From the NCBI RefSeq assembly GCF_000828475.1, contig NZ_AP014648.1, positions 744,001 to 808,000 of the forward strand: a stretch of 64,000 bases of DNA, read 5' to 3'. Positions 1 through 8,961 of this stretch are shown piece after piece. Source of the stretch: Methyloceanibacter caenitepidi. Lineage in GTDB: Bacteria; Pseudomonadota; Alphaproteobacteria; Rhizobiales; Methyloligellaceae. Made by a program: the position numbers and the translations under genes. The notes under the pieces were generated by a model. The model saw only the letters and a list, made by a program, of their open reading frames with translations. It ran no database searches and was not told where the DNA came from. The stretch's first letter is position 1; each line of letters opens with the position of its first letter.

Positions 1-1
1 T

Positions 2-703
2 CCGAACCGTATCTGGTCAGAGCTGCACGACAAGGAGATGCTGGGCCGTTTCGGTTGGAAGGCGAATGTGCCGACCATCATCGAACAGAATGCCGGTGCG
101 TTCTCCGGCGATATCGGCATCTCGACAACGCTCCATCCGAGCGGCGCGGGCGAATGCACGGAGCGGCAGACGTCGTGCACCGACGCGCCGTCCGGCAACT
201 CGCCCAGATACCAAAACGTGGAAGTGGGCGACGAGCTGTTCGATCTGATGACGTTCTACACGCAGAACCTTGCGGTTCCGCCACGCCGCAATGTGGACGT
301 CCCCGACGTGCTGAAGGGCAAAGAGCTTTTCTACCAGGTCGGCTGCGCACAATGTCACCAGCCCAAGTTCACGACCGGCGACGTGCCCGAGCAGCCCCAT
401 CTGTCGAACCAGCTCATCTGGCCCTACACGGACATGCTGCTCCACGACATGGGCACGGGGCTCGCGGACAATCGGCCCGACGGCAAAGCGACGGGGAGCG
501 AATGGCGTACGCCGCCGCTCTGGGGTATCGGTCTGACCGAAACAGTGAGCGGCCACACCCAGTTCCTTCATGACGGCCGGGCGCGCAATCTCACGGAGGC
601 CATCCTGTGGCACGGCGGCGAAGGGCAAGCGGCTCGCGACCGCTTTGCCGCGCTGGAAAAGGAAGACCGGGAGCGCCTCTTGGCGTTTTTGAACTCGCTC
701 TGA
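2..703 (+). CDS. Di-haem oxidoreductase (DUF1111 / thiol oxidoreductase family), C-terminal part
   Basis: The frame is open from the window edge, so the N-terminus is missing. The visible 233 residues contain a c-type haem motif (VGCAQCHQ) and the C-terminal block FLHDGRARNLTEAILWHGGE, typical of di-haem cytochrome c peroxidase-like proteins of the DUF1111 family. Such proteins are exported and bind haem in the periplasm; the exact substrate is not established. The gene is followed 54 bases later by an imelysin-like gene and then a DUF1513 gene, a combination known from proteobacterial iron-related operons. The family call is firm; the reaction is open. The first haem motif expected in this family would lie upstream of the window. 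Confidence 0.85.
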   Translation, partial: PNRIWSELHDKEMLGRFGWKANVPTIIEQNAGAFSGDIGISTTLHPSGAGECTERQTSCTDAPSGNSPRYQNVEVGDELFDLMTFYTQNLAVPPRRNVDVPDVLKGKELFYQVGCAQCHQPKFTTGDVPEQPHLSNQLIWPYTDMLLHDMGTGLADNRPDGKATGSEWRTPPLWGIGLTETVSGHTQFLHDGRARNLTEAILWHGGEGQAARDRFAALEKEDRERLLAFLNSL

Positions 704-756
704 TTGCGACGACCAGGCTACGCCACGCGCAACGCCGGAAATCAGATGTTAGACAC

Positions 757-1875
757 ATGCCAATGACCCGTCTGCCAACGATCCGTTTCCTCCATTCGGT
801 CCTGTCTTTGGGGGTTCTGCTTCTTGCTTTCTGTTCGGCCGGGACCGTAGCGCGGGCGGAGGCCGATCACGGCGCCGTTGCCGAGGCTGCGCTGACGAAA
901 GTCATAAGGCCGGGCTACGACGCATTCGCAGCCGATGCCGCGACCTTGGCAGCCAAGACCGCGGTGCTCTGCACGGACCCCTCGCACAAGAGCCTCGCGG
1001 ACGCCCGCGCGGCCTTTGTCCAAGCGGTGAAGGGCTGGAGCGCAGTCGAGAACTTTCAGTTCGGGCCGGTCAACCACGAGCATCGCTACGAGCGGCTTTT
1101 CTTTTGGCCGGATCGGAAGGGCCTTGGCTACCGGCAGGTGCAGCGGGCTCTTTCGGACAAGGACGAGAGTGTGACGAGCGTCGAGACGCTCGCCAAGAAG
1201 AGTGTCGCGCTCCAGGGCTTGCCCGCGCTCGAAATCCTTCTTTACGGTAAGGGCTCCGACGCACTTGCGAGCCGAGGGGACGATGCGGTGTTCCGCTGCC
1301 GCTTCGCCGCTGCGGCAGCCGGCAATATCGCGCAACTTTCCAAAGACCTCGTCCAGGCGTGGGCGCCTGGTGCACCCTTCACCAAGAGTTTTCTGGAACC
1401 CGAGCCCGACGGCGCGCTTTACCGTGCCCCGAAAGACGTGACGCTGGAACTCTTCAAGGCCTTCAGCGGCGGTATCGAACGCGTGCGTGATCAAAAGCTC
1501 GGCCGGGTGTTGGGCGAGTCCGCCAAACGCTCCCGGCCGCGTCTGGCGGCGTTCTGGCGAAGCGGCCAGACCTTTCCGAACATGGCCGGCAATCTTCGCT
1601 CCGTAAGGGCCCTGTTTGTCGACGGAGGCTTTGCCGGGATCGTTGCCGACCAGTCGCCGGGTGTCGAGGACTCGATTTTGTTCGACCTCAACCACAGTAT
1701 CGACGTGCTTGCCGCCGAAACCGAGCCGGTCGCCGAGGCGGTGACCGATCCCGAACAGCGGGGCAAGCTCGAGGCTTTGCGTGTCGGGTTGAAGAGCGCC
1801 AACACCACCGCATCCGGATTGATCGCCGAGGGCGCGGGCCTCAGCTTCGGGTTCAACGCGGGCGACGGAGACTAG
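757..1875 (+). CDS. Imelysin-like (peptidase M75 family) exported protein
   Basis: A protein of 372 residues. The longest frame begins at 607 inside the preceding gene, but the ATG at 757 gives a good signal peptide ending near the ARAEA sequence, so I chose it. The imelysin fold is suggested by a helical sequence with a WSAVENFQFGPV block near residue 94 and QGLPALEILLYG near 153. M75 proteins such as IrpA and EfeO carry a GxHxxE metal motif. Here the equivalent position reads GLPALE, so the histidine is absent. The family acts in the periplasm in iron acquisition; direct iron binding by this copy is doubtful. The stop is two bases before the DUF1513 start, which suggests one operon. Confidence 0.85.
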   Translation: MPMTRLPTIRFLHSVLSLGVLLLAFCSAGTVARAEADHGAVAEAALTKVIRPGYDAFAADAATLAAKTAVLCTDPSHKSLADARAAFVQAVKGWSAVENFQFGPVNHEHRYERLFFWPDRKGLGYRQVQRALSDKDESVTSVETLAKKSVALQGLPALEILLYGKGSDALASRGDDAVFRCRFAAAAAGNIAQLSKDLVQAWAPGAPFTKSFLEPEPDGALYRAPKDVTLELFKAFSGGIERVRDQKLGRVLGESAKRSRPRLAAFWRSGQTFPNMAGNLRSVRALFVDGGFAGIVADQSPGVEDSILFDLNHSIDVLAAETEPVAEAVTDPEQRGKLEALRVGLKSANTTASGLIAEGAGLSFGFNAGDGD

Positions 1876-1877
1876 CC

Positions 1878-2975
1878 ATGACACTCAACCGCCGCACATT
1901 CCTCACCGCGCTCGCCGGATCCTCGCTGGCGCTGACCATGCCCGCTCGTCTCGCCGCTGCGTTTTTGCCGGAGCGTTTCGCCGCTGCGCGCATGGACGAT
2001 CAGGGCAACTACTCTGCGGCACTCTTCGATCTCGAACACGGTGATATCCGCGAGGTCCTGCTGCCGGCTCGCGGCCACGATGTCGCGCTGCGTCCGGGCG
2101 GTTCCGAATGGGTGGCCTTCGCGCGCCGGCCCGGCCGCTTCGGCGTCGCCGTTCCCATGGATGCGCGTGAGCCGGTTTGGTTCTCCGCGCGCCCCGGCCG
2201 GCACTTCTACGGGCACGGCGTATTCTCCGCTGACGGCAGGCTGCTCTACACAACCGAGAACGATTACGACGGCGGGCGCGGCGTGATCGGCGTCCGCGAC
2301 GCAGGCGCCGGGTACCGTCAGATCGGGGAGATACCCAGCCACGGCATCGGTCCGCACGATCTGGCGCTGCTTTCCGACAAGCGCACGCTGGTCGTGGCCA
2401 ATGGCGGCATTCAGACCCATCCGGACCGAAGGCGTGAGGAGCTGAACCTCGCCAGCATGGAGCCGTCGCTCGCCTACGTGGATATCGAGACGGGAGACCT
2501 GCTGGAACGGCACGGTCAGCCCGAGGAACTGCGCCGTCTATCCATTCGGCACCTGACGGTCGCGGGGAACGACATCGTGGCGTTCGGTTGCCAGTATCGC
2601 GGCGATGCCGACGATCTGCCGCCCCTGATGGGATTCCACCGGCGCGGCGAAACGCTGACCGTCATTCCGGCGCCGGAAGAGACTCAACTCACCCTGAAAA
2701 ACTACATCGGCTCGGTAACAGCCGATTCGAACGGCTCGGTCGTGGCGGCGTCCGCGCCGAAGGGTGGGGTCGTGACCTATTGGGATCCGCAAGCGCGGCG
2801 CCTTCTCGGGTCGTGCAGTCTGCGCGACGGCTGCGGACTGGCGCCGACCCACAAGGGTGCGACATTTTTGCTCACCAGCGGCGAAGGCTGGCTCCTCTCC
2901 GGGAGTGCGGATGGCCTAGGCCCGCGCCATTCCACGCGTTTTCACTGGGACAATCACGCAATTCTCGTGAGCTGA
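1878..2975 (+). CDS. DUF1513 domain protein with Tat-type signal
   Basis: A protein of 365 residues. The N-terminus MTLNRRTFLTALAGSSLAL carries a twin-arginine-like RRTFL motif followed by a hydrophobic stretch, suggesting folded export by the Tat system. The body has spaced hydrophobic beta-strand segments with motifs such as GHGVFSADGRLLYTTENDY and GIGPHDLALL, as expected for a beta-propeller-like DUF1513 protein. It follows the imelysin gene with a two-base gap and is last in the operon. DUF1513 proteins usually co-occur with imelysin and di-haem oxidoreductase genes, but their biochemical role is unknown and I assign none. Confidence 0.85.
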   Translation: MTLNRRTFLTALAGSSLALTMPARLAAAFLPERFAAARMDDQGNYSAALFDLEHGDIREVLLPARGHDVALRPGGSEWVAFARRPGRFGVAVPMDAREPVWFSARPGRHFYGHGVFSADGRLLYTTENDYDGGRGVIGVRDAGAGYRQIGEIPSHGIGPHDLALLSDKRTLVVANGGIQTHPDRRREELNLASMEPSLAYVDIETGDLLERHGQPEELRRLSIRHLTVAGNDIVAFGCQYRGDADDLPPLMGFHRRGETLTVIPAPEETQLTLKNYIGSVTADSNGSVVAASAPKGGVVTYWDPQARRLLGSCSLRDGCGLAPTHKGATFLLTSGEGWLLSGSADGLGPRHSTRFHWDNHAILVS

Positions 2976-3092
2976 GCGGCGCAACTCAACATACCGGATA
3001 GTTTGTCCGTGGGCGAAGCGCGCGGTCTTGCACTTCGTTCCAATTCTCACCGCATTTGTCGGGCTAATTCGAATAGTTCGTCCGGGGGATCA

Positions 3093-5405
3093 ATGCAGCG
3101 CCACACATCTGACAAGACGCGACAGCGTTCGCGCGCACTCGTGCCTGTTTCGCGATCGCTGCACCCGGCAAATGTGCGGCTTCGCGGCGTCGAGTTGGAA
3201 GGCGCGGCGATCTCGCAACATCCCCGGCGCCGCGCCTGGCGCCTCGGACTAAAGATTCTCGGCGGAGTCATTGCCGTCTACGCCATCGCGTTGGCCTCCG
3301 CCAACATTCTGGCTCCGTCCGGCTGGGTCGAGACGCGAGCCGTTGCTTGGCTCAAGGCGCACACCGGCCGCGATCTTGTCGTCAACGGCACCACGCGGCT
3401 CCTCTTTTTGCCGACGCCGCACATCGACATCACTGATGCCGTCATCAGCGCGCCGAACGCCCCGGCGCTTAAGATTGCGAAGCTCGAAATCGATCTCGGT
3501 TTTTTCGAGCTTTTTGGCGCCCCCACCTCGTTTGAACGTGTTGTCCTCATCCAGCCGGTCTTGTCGCTGGACGCCGGTGGCGGCCTGCCAGACCTGTCGC
3601 CAATTCGGGGCGTCGGACAGACGGGTGACGCGAAGACGGAACGAGACTTCGCTATCGACGAATTGCTAATCCGCGACGGCACGATTCTTCTTCACAGCGC
3701 TCGCCGGGCTGCACCGCACCGCTTCGAGCGCGTCAACGCCACGCTGACCATCCCGGCTCTCACCGACCCGATGGCAGGGCGCGGACACCTCAACTGGAAG
3801 GGCAAGACCGTCGGCTTCGAGCTTGAGCTCGCATCCCCCGCCGCCATCGCAGGCCAAGGCGCCGCGCAGCTGCAACTGGCCGTCGAGGCGGATACCGTGT
3901 CCGCGCGCTACGAGGGCGACATCGCAATGGTCCCGCGCGTGTCGGGCCAAGGCACGCTCTTCGCCAAGACCCGCTCCGTTCGCCAATTCCTCGCTTGGCT
4001 GAAAGGCGTTTCCGGCGCTGTCCCGGTGACGGGCGAAGGCGAGATGCAGGCCGCGGTGGCTTGGACCGGTGATCAGGCCGACCTCAGCGACATACGTTTT
4101 GTGCAAGAGAATGCCCGAGGCGAAGGGAGCGCGAAGATCGCACTCACCGGCACCCGCCCCCGCATCGAGGGATCGTTCGTCGTCGACGAACTCAATCTCG
4201 GTCCGGTTCTGGCGCTGGCTAACCGGGGATCGCTGGCCGAGATCCAAGCCGCGGCGCCATTGGCATTCGCAGCTCCAAGGCCGGCCACCACGAGCGCGGG
4301 TTTCGCCACGCAGGTCGAACAGGACATCGCGCCGCCGCCGAACCCTCACGCCGCCTCGAACGGCCCGCGACTCTTGAAACCGGGCCCGGGCGTGGTGCAG
4401 CCCAGCCTGACGATTTCAATGCCTCAGGAGGCCATCGACCAAGTGCTGGCGACGGCTGCCGTCCCTCAGTCCAACGAACCGCTCTTCGACGCCGACGTCG
4501 ACTTGGATATCCGAAGGGCGCAGCTCGACGGCGTGCAGATCGGACCGAGCGCGGTGAGTATCGACTTCGCGAACGGCACCCTCGCGGCCACGCTCTGGCA
4601 CATGGCCTTCTATGGCGGCAGCGGGCGTGGAACGCTGACAGCCGCCTTGGCCGATTCCGTTCCGAGCTTCGCCGGCGATCTTCGCCTCGAGGATGTCGAC
4701 ACCCGCTCGCTGCTGAAGGATGCATTCGGAACGGAGCGGATCGGCGGCAAGGGAAAGCTGACGCTCAACGTGTCTGGCATCGGAGGGGACTGGGAAGAGA
4801 TGGCGTTGTCCCTCATGGGCAATGGCGCCTTCGCGATTGCGGACGGTGTTGTCGACGGGATGTCGGCGCCCGCGCTCGTCAGCGCACTCGAGGCCGGGAA
4901 GCTCGACCTGCGCCTGGAGCCCGCAGCGACAATGCCGTTCAGCCTGCTCGCGGGCAGCTTCGACATCAATCACGGTCTGGCCTCGACACAGAACCTCAGA
5001 CTGCGAAGCCCGTCGGCGAATATCGATGCCGACGGCGTCGTAAACCTTCCGCGCGATAGTCTCGATCTTGTGGTGAATCCGGGGCCGGTCGAGAAAACGC
5101 AAGGTGGCGGCGTGGCCTCGACGGCTGAACACCTGCCGCCGCTTAGGATTGCAGGCCCCCTGACGAACCCCCGGATCGGGATCGGGGGTAATCCGCTTGT
5201 GGCCGGAGGCGGCGAAACCGCCACCGAGATCGTCATTCCGGGCGTGGCTCTCAATGACAAGCGTGGCATTCGTCGCCGCACGCAGATCACGAGCGGTGCA
5301 GCTGCGGGCCAGAACCCGCAGCCGAGCGCGCTGGCGCCATCCTTCTCCGTGGCGCCGGCAGACAATGACGGCTCACCGCCCCTGCGGATGCAATCGCTAC
5401 GCTAG
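3093..5405 (+). CDS. AsmA-family envelope protein
   Basis: A protein of 770 residues. The open frame could begin at a TTG at 3003, but the ATG at 3093 has a purine-rich GGGGGAT site just upstream and is preferred. A single transmembrane segment (KILGGVIAVYAIALASANIL) follows a basic N-terminal stretch of about 50 residues. After it come the AsmA N-terminal pattern (AHTGRDLVVNGTTRLLFLPT) and a C-terminal AsmA-like repeat region near residues 550-680. AsmA proteins are inner-membrane-anchored periplasmic proteins with a Vps13-like groove, linked to outer membrane lipid homeostasis. The gene stands alone and converges on the IalB-family gene with 27 bases between stops. Confidence 0.85.
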   Translation: MQRHTSDKTRQRSRALVPVSRSLHPANVRLRGVELEGAAISQHPRRRAWRLGLKILGGVIAVYAIALASANILAPSGWVETRAVAWLKAHTGRDLVVNGTTRLLFLPTPHIDITDAVISAPNAPALKIAKLEIDLGFFELFGAPTSFERVVLIQPVLSLDAGGGLPDLSPIRGVGQTGDAKTERDFAIDELLIRDGTILLHSARRAAPHRFERVNATLTIPALTDPMAGRGHLNWKGKTVGFELELASPAAIAGQGAAQLQLAVEADTVSARYEGDIAMVPRVSGQGTLFAKTRSVRQFLAWLKGVSGAVPVTGEGEMQAAVAWTGDQADLSDIRFVQENARGEGSAKIALTGTRPRIEGSFVVDELNLGPVLALANRGSLAEIQAAAPLAFAAPRPATTSAGFATQVEQDIAPPPNPHAASNGPRLLKPGPGVVQPSLTISMPQEAIDQVLATAAVPQSNEPLFDADVDLDIRRAQLDGVQIGPSAVSIDFANGTLAATLWHMAFYGGSGRGTLTAALADSVPSFAGDLRLEDVDTRSLLKDAFGTERIGGKGKLTLNVSGIGGDWEEMALSLMGNGAFAIADGVVDGMSAPALVSALEAGKLDLRLEPAATMPFSLLAGSFDINHGLASTQNLRLRSPSANIDADGVVNLPRDSLDLVVNPGPVEKTQGGGVASTAEHLPPLRIAGPLTNPRIGIGGNPLVAGGGETATEIVIPGVALNDKRGIRRRTQITSGAAAGQNPQPSALAPSFSVAPADNDGSPPLRMQSLR

Positions 5406-5432
5406 GTTTCGCGATGCCGGGTCTTGCCGACG

Positions 5433-6026
5433 CTAGTTCTGCTTTGCCATGGCAGCGCTCTTCTTGTCGAGGGCTTCAAGCCCCAACGTGAGCCCGTCGA
5501 ACTCGGCGACCGTCTGGATCTGTTTTCCGTTCAGCGCGTAGACGACGATCGTTCCCGTTTTCGACGCCAGCAGATCCTGCCGCATTTCGTCGGGCACCAG
5601 ATAGAGCGCCTTGCAGCCCATGGGGAGACAGGTTTGATAGGGCATCGTGTAAACCTTGCCCGAGTCGGTCGCGAGTTGCACGCCCTGCTGGAGCGCGACG
5701 CCCGTCGGGCCGTCCACGCGAAGTACCAGCCGCGCCTTGGGTCCATAGACCAGGATCACGCGGAAGATCAGTTTCTGCGTCTTCTTCTCGATCAGCGGCA
5801 GGACGAGCGAGCACCGCTCCTCCGCGGTCTTCGGGTCCCCCTCCTTGCCGCACAGAAGCGTCCAGTTGCCGTAGCTTCCGGCGACCCGTGTCGTGGGCTT
5901 GTTGGGATCGGTTTGAGCGGGTGGGGTTTTTTTCGCCGATGTGGTTTGGGCCGAGACCGTGCCGAGCGGCGCGCCGCACACAAGGACGCCGGTCAAGAAG
6001 GCCAAAAACATCGGACGCAGTCGCAT
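5433..6026 (-). CDS. Invasion-associated locus B (IalB) family protein
   Basis: A protein of 197 residues. The frame extends upstream to 6311 into the rimO gene; the ATG at 6026 starts a clean signal peptide (MRLRPMFLAFLTGVLVCGAP, then a VSA cleavage site) and was chosen. The mature part has the IalB signature: a GNWTLLC segment, a paired cysteine pattern (CLPMGCKALY) and a C-terminal VYALNGKQIQTVAEFDGL-like strand. The family is widespread in Alphaproteobacteria and is periplasmic or outer-membrane associated; Bartonella IalB promotes erythrocyte entry. In a probable environmental bacterium a general envelope role is more likely. It is divergent from rimO. Confidence 0.85.
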   Translation of the reverse strand: MRLRPMFLAFLTGVLVCGAPLGTVSAQTTSAKKTPPAQTDPNKPTTRVAGSYGNWTLLCGKEGDPKTAEERCSLVLPLIEKKTQKLIFRVILVYGPKARLVLRVDGPTGVALQQGVQLATDSGKVYTMPYQTCLPMGCKALYLVPDEMRQDLLASKTGTIVVYALNGKQIQTVAEFDGLTLGLEALDKKSAAMAKQN

Positions 6027-6189
6027 AAGCAGGACCCTTGTCGCGCGCTGAAGCGCCGTCGTGCCGGCGGCTCTCAGCCACCGGGAGATAAACGCCAAAC
6101 GCGGTCGCATGCAACGGCCTTGGCCGGAGCTCTGCCCTTGCCGTTCGTTCTCTATTGTTTCGGGCCCCGGCAGCCTGTAAGTGCGACCG

Positions 6190-7572
6190 ATGACTGAGAT
6201 GAGCGAAACCGCACCCGACAAAGATGCGCCGCGCGGCGCTCCCGCCCCGAAGATCGGCCTTGTGAGCCTTGGCTGCCCCAAGGCCCTTGTGGATTCGGAG
6301 AGGATCGTCACGCGCCTGCGTGCCGAAGGCTACGAACTGTCGCCGGACTATGCGGGTGCGGATGCCGTCGTCGTCAACACGTGCGGCTTCTTGAATAGCG
6401 CCAAGGAAGAGTCGCTGCAGGCAATCGGCGAAGCCTTGGCGGAGAATGGCCGTGTGATCGTTACGGGCTGTCTCGGCGTCGAGGCCGGACGCATCCGCGA
6501 TCAGTATCCCGACGTGCTCGCGATCACCGGACCGCAAGCCTATGAGGCCGTGGTCGAGGCCGTGCACAAGGCCGTGCCGCGCGCCCACGATCCATTCTTG
6601 GACCTCGTGCCGCCGCAAGGCGTACGGTTTACGCCGCGTCACTACGCCTATTTGAAGATCTCGGAAGGCTGCAACCATTCCTGCAGCTTCTGCATCATTC
6701 CGCATTTGCGGGGACCGCTTCGGAGCCGGCCGTTCACGGACGTGATGCGCGAGGCAGAACGGCTCGTTGACGCCGGCGTTCAGGAACTGCTGGTGATCTC
6801 GCAGGATACGAGCGCCTACGGCGTGGATCTCAGCTATGCGGAGACGGAGTGGAAGGGCCGGCAAGTGCAGACCCGCTTCGCCGATCTCGCGGCGGCGCTT
6901 GGCTCGCTCGGGGTTTGGGTCCGCATGCACTACGTCTATCCGTATCCGCACGTGGACCAGATTTTGCCGCTGATGGCCGAGGGACGCATCCTGCCCTATC
7001 TCGACATCCCGTTTCAGCATGCCAGCCCGCGCATCCTGAAATCCATGCGCCGGCCAGCCCATCAGGAAAAGACGTTGGAGCGTCTCGCGCGCTGGCGCGA
7101 GCAATGCCCCGATCTTGCCGTTCGGTCGACGTTCATCGTGGGCTTTCCCGGCGAGACCGAAGATGATTTCGTCCAACTGCTCGACTGGCTGAGCGAAGCG
7201 CGACTCGCGCGGGTCGGATGCTTCAAATACGAAGACGTCGATGGGGCGCCGGCGAATGCGTTGACGGGCCAAGTCCCCGAAGAGGTCAAGGAAGAGCGAT
7301 ACGCTCGTCTCATGGCGCACCAGCAGGCCATCAGTGCTGAAGTGCTCGGCGCCCGTGTCGGCGAGGAGCTCGAGGTCATCGTCGACGATGTCGATGCGGA
7401 GGGCGCGATTGCGCGCTCCCATTGGGATGCACCGGAGATCGACGGGAATGTCTTCATCGACGATTGCGAAGGTCTCGAGGCGGGCGACCGGCTATTGGCA
7501 AAGGTGACGGATGCGAGCGAGTACGACCTTTGGGCAAGTCCTTTGCACCAGCCCGCGGGAACCGCTGCCTAG
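6190..7572 (+). CDS. rimO: Ribosomal protein S12 methylthiotransferase RimO
   Basis: A protein of 460 residues, a usual RimO length. It contains the N-terminal methylthiotransferase domain with three cluster-binding cysteines ([22 protein letters not shown]), the radical SAM motif CNHSCSFC near residue 161, and a C-terminal TRAM-like domain (residues about 390-455). RimO adds a methylthio group to the conserved aspartate of ribosomal protein S12 in the cytoplasm. A GTG three codons earlier is possible; the ATG at 6190 was chosen. The stop codon overlaps the stop of the convergent TadE-like gene through a shared CTAG. Confidence 0.96.
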   Translation: MTEMSETAPDKDAPRGAPAPKIGLVSLGCPKALVDSERIVTRLRAEGYELSPDYAGADAVVVNTCGFLNSAKEESLQAIGEALAENGRVIVTGCLGVEAGRIRDQYPDVLAITGPQAYEAVVEAVHKAVPRAHDPFLDLVPPQGVRFTPRHYAYLKISEGCNHSCSFCIIPHLRGPLRSRPFTDVMREAERLVDAGVQELLVISQDTSAYGVDLSYAETEWKGRQVQTRFADLAAALGSLGVWVRMHYVYPYPHVDQILPLMAEGRILPYLDIPFQHASPRILKSMRRPAHQEKTLERLARWREQCPDLAVRSTFIVGFPGETEDDFVQLLDWLSEARLARVGCFKYEDVDGAPANALTGQVPEEVKEERYARLMAHQQAISAEVLGARVGEELEVIVDDVDAEGAIARSHWDAPEIDGNVFIDDCEGLEAGDRLLAKVTDASEYDLWASPLHQPAGTAA

Positions 7573-8159
7573 CAGGAATTGTCCGTCTTCTTGACGGTCA
7601 GGCTTCGCCGCGGCCGCGCATAGAACGTCCGTTCCATATTATACGACCCGGGACTGAAGAACCCGCTGAGCCCGAGCAGCGGCTTGAAGGCATAGGTCAC
7701 CTCAGCCACGATCACGCTGCTGTCGGGTTCGGTCAGTCCATTCGGGACTTTGAACGTCGAGCCCGTGGTGCGCGCGGCGCCTGTGTTGGCGCAACTCCAC
7801 TCGACCTTGCCCACGTTGTTGTCGTTTGCGACCACACTCGTCAGGACGATCTTGAGAGGGCCGGTTGAGTAGGGAGTTAGGATGCTCGTTGCCGCGGCCT
7901 GAATGTCGGCGATGTCGGTCTTTGTGACGGTCTTGACCTGCGCGGTGAGATCGGCGGCCGTCGTCGCAACCTGCATGGTCCGGCGATAGACCGTCAGGGC
8001 GTTGTTCACCTCGACAGCACCCGTATACAGAATGAGCATGACGGGCAGGATGAACGCGAACTCGATGGCCGAGGCGCCGCTGCGTGCGTCGGCAAGACGG
8101 CGCATCAGGCGCTTCATGGAGCGCCGGTAACGCGATCCGATGCGTCGAGTTGATGGCAC
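7569..8159 (-). CDS. TadE-like pseudopilin protein (copy 1)
   Basis: A protein of 196 residues with one N-terminal transmembrane helix (residues about 30-50) preceded by the TadE-type sequence [17 protein letters not shown]. TadE/TadF pseudopilins are processed by the prepilin peptidase and act in Flp pilus assembly. The GTG start at 8159 is preferred because an AGGGAG site lies eight bases upstream; an ATG 14 codons downstream lacks such a site. It follows the second TadE-like gene with 11 bases between stop and start, so they form a two-gene operon. Its stop overlaps that of rimO. Confidence 0.85.
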   Translation of the reverse strand: MPSTRRIGSRYRRSMKRLMRRLADARSGASAIEFAFILPVMLILYTGAVEVNNALTVYRRTMQVATTAADLTAQVKTVTKTDIADIQAAATSILTPYSTGPLKIVLTSVVANDNNVGKVEWSCANTGAARTTGSTFKVPNGLTEPDSSVIVAEVTYAFKPLLGLSGFFSPGSYNMERTFYARPRRSLTVKKTDNSC

Positions 8160-8170
8160 GCGGCGGCTCC

Positions 8171-8743
8171 CTACAAGTACGGTTCGTTACGGAACGCGGC
8201 CGTCGATACGAGCATGCGGTCTCCGTCGGCCATGTTACCCATGCTGCCGAGCCCATATGCGGACGGGAAGAGCGACCCGATCTCCAGCGGATAGAAGGCG
8301 CGGACGATGACCACCTGCTCCGGGCTGCCGGGATCGAAGGCCACGTTGTTGTTCATTTTTCCGTCCGAATCGAGAGGCGGGGTCAGTCCGGCCGCAGCCG
8401 CCGAGAAGTTGTCGTAGCTGCGCACGTCGAGCATCAACTTGCCGCATGACAGCGGGCCGACAAGCCCTTTGCACAATTCTTCTTTGAATTTTGCCGCATC
8501 GAAACCGTGCAACTGCGCTTGGCCCGTCCGGATGAGGCGCGCTCCGTTCGAAACCGCCCCGTCGAGGGCGAAGTTCGCGAAGTAGACGTATCCGATCTGC
8601 ATGATGGCGAGCAGGAGGAAGATAAACGGAGCCGCCACGATGGCGAATTCGAGGGCGGAGGCGCCACTGTGATCGCGCGCAAAGCGGGCGCCGGCCCCGA
8701 TGCGCCGCGACCTCGCGACTAGCTGTCTAAGCGGGATAAGCAT
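8171..8743 (-). CDS. TadE-like pseudopilin protein (copy 2)
   Basis: A protein of 190 residues. The N-terminal basic segment is followed by DHSGASALEFAIVAAPFIFL, the TadE-family processing region and membrane helix. The rest is an extracytoplasmic domain with two cysteines (KEELCKGLVGPLSCGKL) that could form a disulfide. TadE proteins are minor pseudopilins needed for Flp pilus biogenesis. It is first in a minus-strand pair with copy 1 and divergent from the TadG-like gene across a 218-base intergenic region. The two copies resemble each other around the helix but differ beyond it, so they may correspond to TadE and TadF. Confidence 0.85.
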   Translation of the reverse strand: MLIPLRQLVARSRRIGAGARFARDHSGASALEFAIVAAPFIFLLLAIMQIGYVYFANFALDGAVSNGARLIRTGQAQLHGFDAAKFKEELCKGLVGPLSCGKLMLDVRSYDNFSAAAAGLTPPLDSDGKMNNNVAFDPGSPEQVVIVRAFYPLEIGSLFPSAYGLGSMGNMADGDRMLVSTAAFRNEPYL

Positions 8744-8768
8744 GTTGAAACGAATAGAGGCTGTACGT

Positions 8769-8783
8769 TTAACGGTGAGTAAA
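8769..8783. promoter_or_regulatory. Weak CtrA-like box between tadE and tadG genes
   Basis: TTAA, seven bases, then TAAA, with another TTAA a little further on. The CtrA consensus is TTAA-N7-TTAA, so one base differs. It lies in the AT-richer divergent region 8744-8961, where promoters for both directions should be. Alone it is weak evidence; similar elements precede cpaA and cpaB. Confidence 0.25.
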
Positions 8784-8961
8784 TGTTAAGTTCTGCTATG
8801 GGCAAAGGTAAACAGAGAAGTAATGCGTATTAAATCTAAGTATATTTGAATTTTAGCGAACTGGGAGACGGGCCGTAAGGACGTTTCTGCTTAAGTGACG
8901 CCCGCTGGACAAGGGGCGCGTCAAAGGATGCCCCTGCCGGCCAAACAGACAGGGGTGTCAA

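Noticed and set aside
5476..7422. A 648-residue open frame on the minus strand across ialB and rimO
   Set aside because: It is an antisense shadow of the clearly recognisable rimO gene; the composition is Arg/Asp/His-rich with no domain, as expected from high-GC codon bias.
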